Source: Bacteroidota bacterium
GTDB lineage: Bacteria > Bacteroidota > Bacteroidia > UBA7662
DNA: 12,724 bases
Assembly (NCBI GenBank): GCA_016868485.1
Contig: VGGT01000025.1
Location: 1-12,724, forward strand
Direction: 5' to 3'
The notes under the pieces are model-generated. The model saw only the letters and a list, made by a program, of their open reading frames with translations, did no database searches and was not told the origin of the DNA. Of the stretch, positions 12,511 to 12,724 are shown piece by piece (within the stretch, counting starts at the first letter, position 1; each line of letters opens with the position of its first letter). A program made the translations under genes and the position numbers.

Positions 12511-12724
12511 ATGAAACCGACTGAATGGATGCGTACGCCGATGGGCGCTGTCTATCACCTGAACCTGATGCCCGAACAAGTGGCGGAAACGGTCCTGCTG
12601 GTGGGCGATCCAGACCGGGTCGAAAAAGTGAGCCAGTATTTCGACTGTGTTGAATACAAGGTTCGGCAACGCGAGTTTGTGACCCATACCGGACAGTTGG
12701 GCACGAACCGTATATCGGTCATCG
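12511..12724 (+). CDS. Uridine phosphorylase-like nucleoside phosphorylase, N-terminal part, truncated by window edge
   Basis: The open frame runs for 71 codons from ATG 12511 to the right edge without a stop. It matches the start of the PNP/UDP phosphorylase family: VYHLNLMPEQVAETVLLVGD then PDRVEKVSQYFD. G32-D33-P34-x-R36 is the phosphate-binding GDPxR motif, and REFVTHTG follows at about 56-63, as in uridine phosphorylases. These enzymes split nucleosides with phosphate into base and (deoxy)ribose 1-phosphate in the cytosol, for salvage. Alternative starts at Met 7 or Met 11 are possible. Most of the active site lies outside the window, so base preference is open. It is separated from the glycosyltransferase by 40 bases, on the same strand. 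Confidence 0.88.
   Translation, partial: MKPTEWMRTPMGAVYHLNLMPEQVAETVLLVGDPDRVEKVSQYFDCVEYKVRQREFVTHTGQLGTNRISVI

Overview
The window looks like chromosomal DNA from a member of the Bacteroidota (class uncertain). The evidence is an Oar-like TonB-dependent receptor with an N-terminal carboxypeptidase-regulatory-like domain, an M43 (cytophagalysin-type) metalloprotease, the absence of Shine-Dalgarno sequences, and perfect or near-perfect copies of the Bacteroidota -7 promoter element TAnnTTTG just upstream of several start codons. Most of the window is about 50-60% GC and densely coded. No intergenic gap exceeds 190 bases, and I see no rRNA, tRNA, CRISPR array or insertion sequence.

Layout. 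1-623 (-): 5' part of a secreted M43 metalloprotease that runs off the left edge. 682-1464 (-): class I SAM-dependent methyltransferase. 1520-4141 (-): mismatch-repair ATPase MutS, with a 21-base divergent gap to 4163-4690 (+), a SpoU/TrmH-family RNA 2'-O-methyltransferase. 4710-5302 (-): a two-gene AT-rich cassette, DUF4160 followed by DUF2442, with a 4-base stop/start overlap. It has its own well-formed promoter and a hairpin shared with the convergent trmH-like gene. 5386-8298 (-): Oar-like TonB-dependent receptor. 8329-8958 (-): deoxynucleoside kinase. 9004-9486 (-): folK (HPPK). 9673-11430 (+): sppA, protease IV. 11442-12470 (+): glycosyltransferase family 9 (heptosyltransferase-like) with a TTG start. 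12511-12724 (+): 5' part of a uridine-phosphorylase-like nucleoside phosphorylase that runs off the right edge.

How they fit together. Most genes are core housekeeping: DNA repair, RNA modification, nucleotide salvage (deoxynucleoside kinase, nucleoside phosphorylase), folate synthesis, membrane protein quality control and surface glycan assembly. The accessory part is the DUF4160-DUF2442 pair, about 29% GC against roughly 58-65% in sampled flanking lines. It is the best candidate for a poorly characterised system, possibly toxin-antitoxin-like, though nothing in the sequence proves a function. Promoter positions allowed the starts of sppA, folK and the deoxynucleoside kinase to be refined to internal ATG codons.
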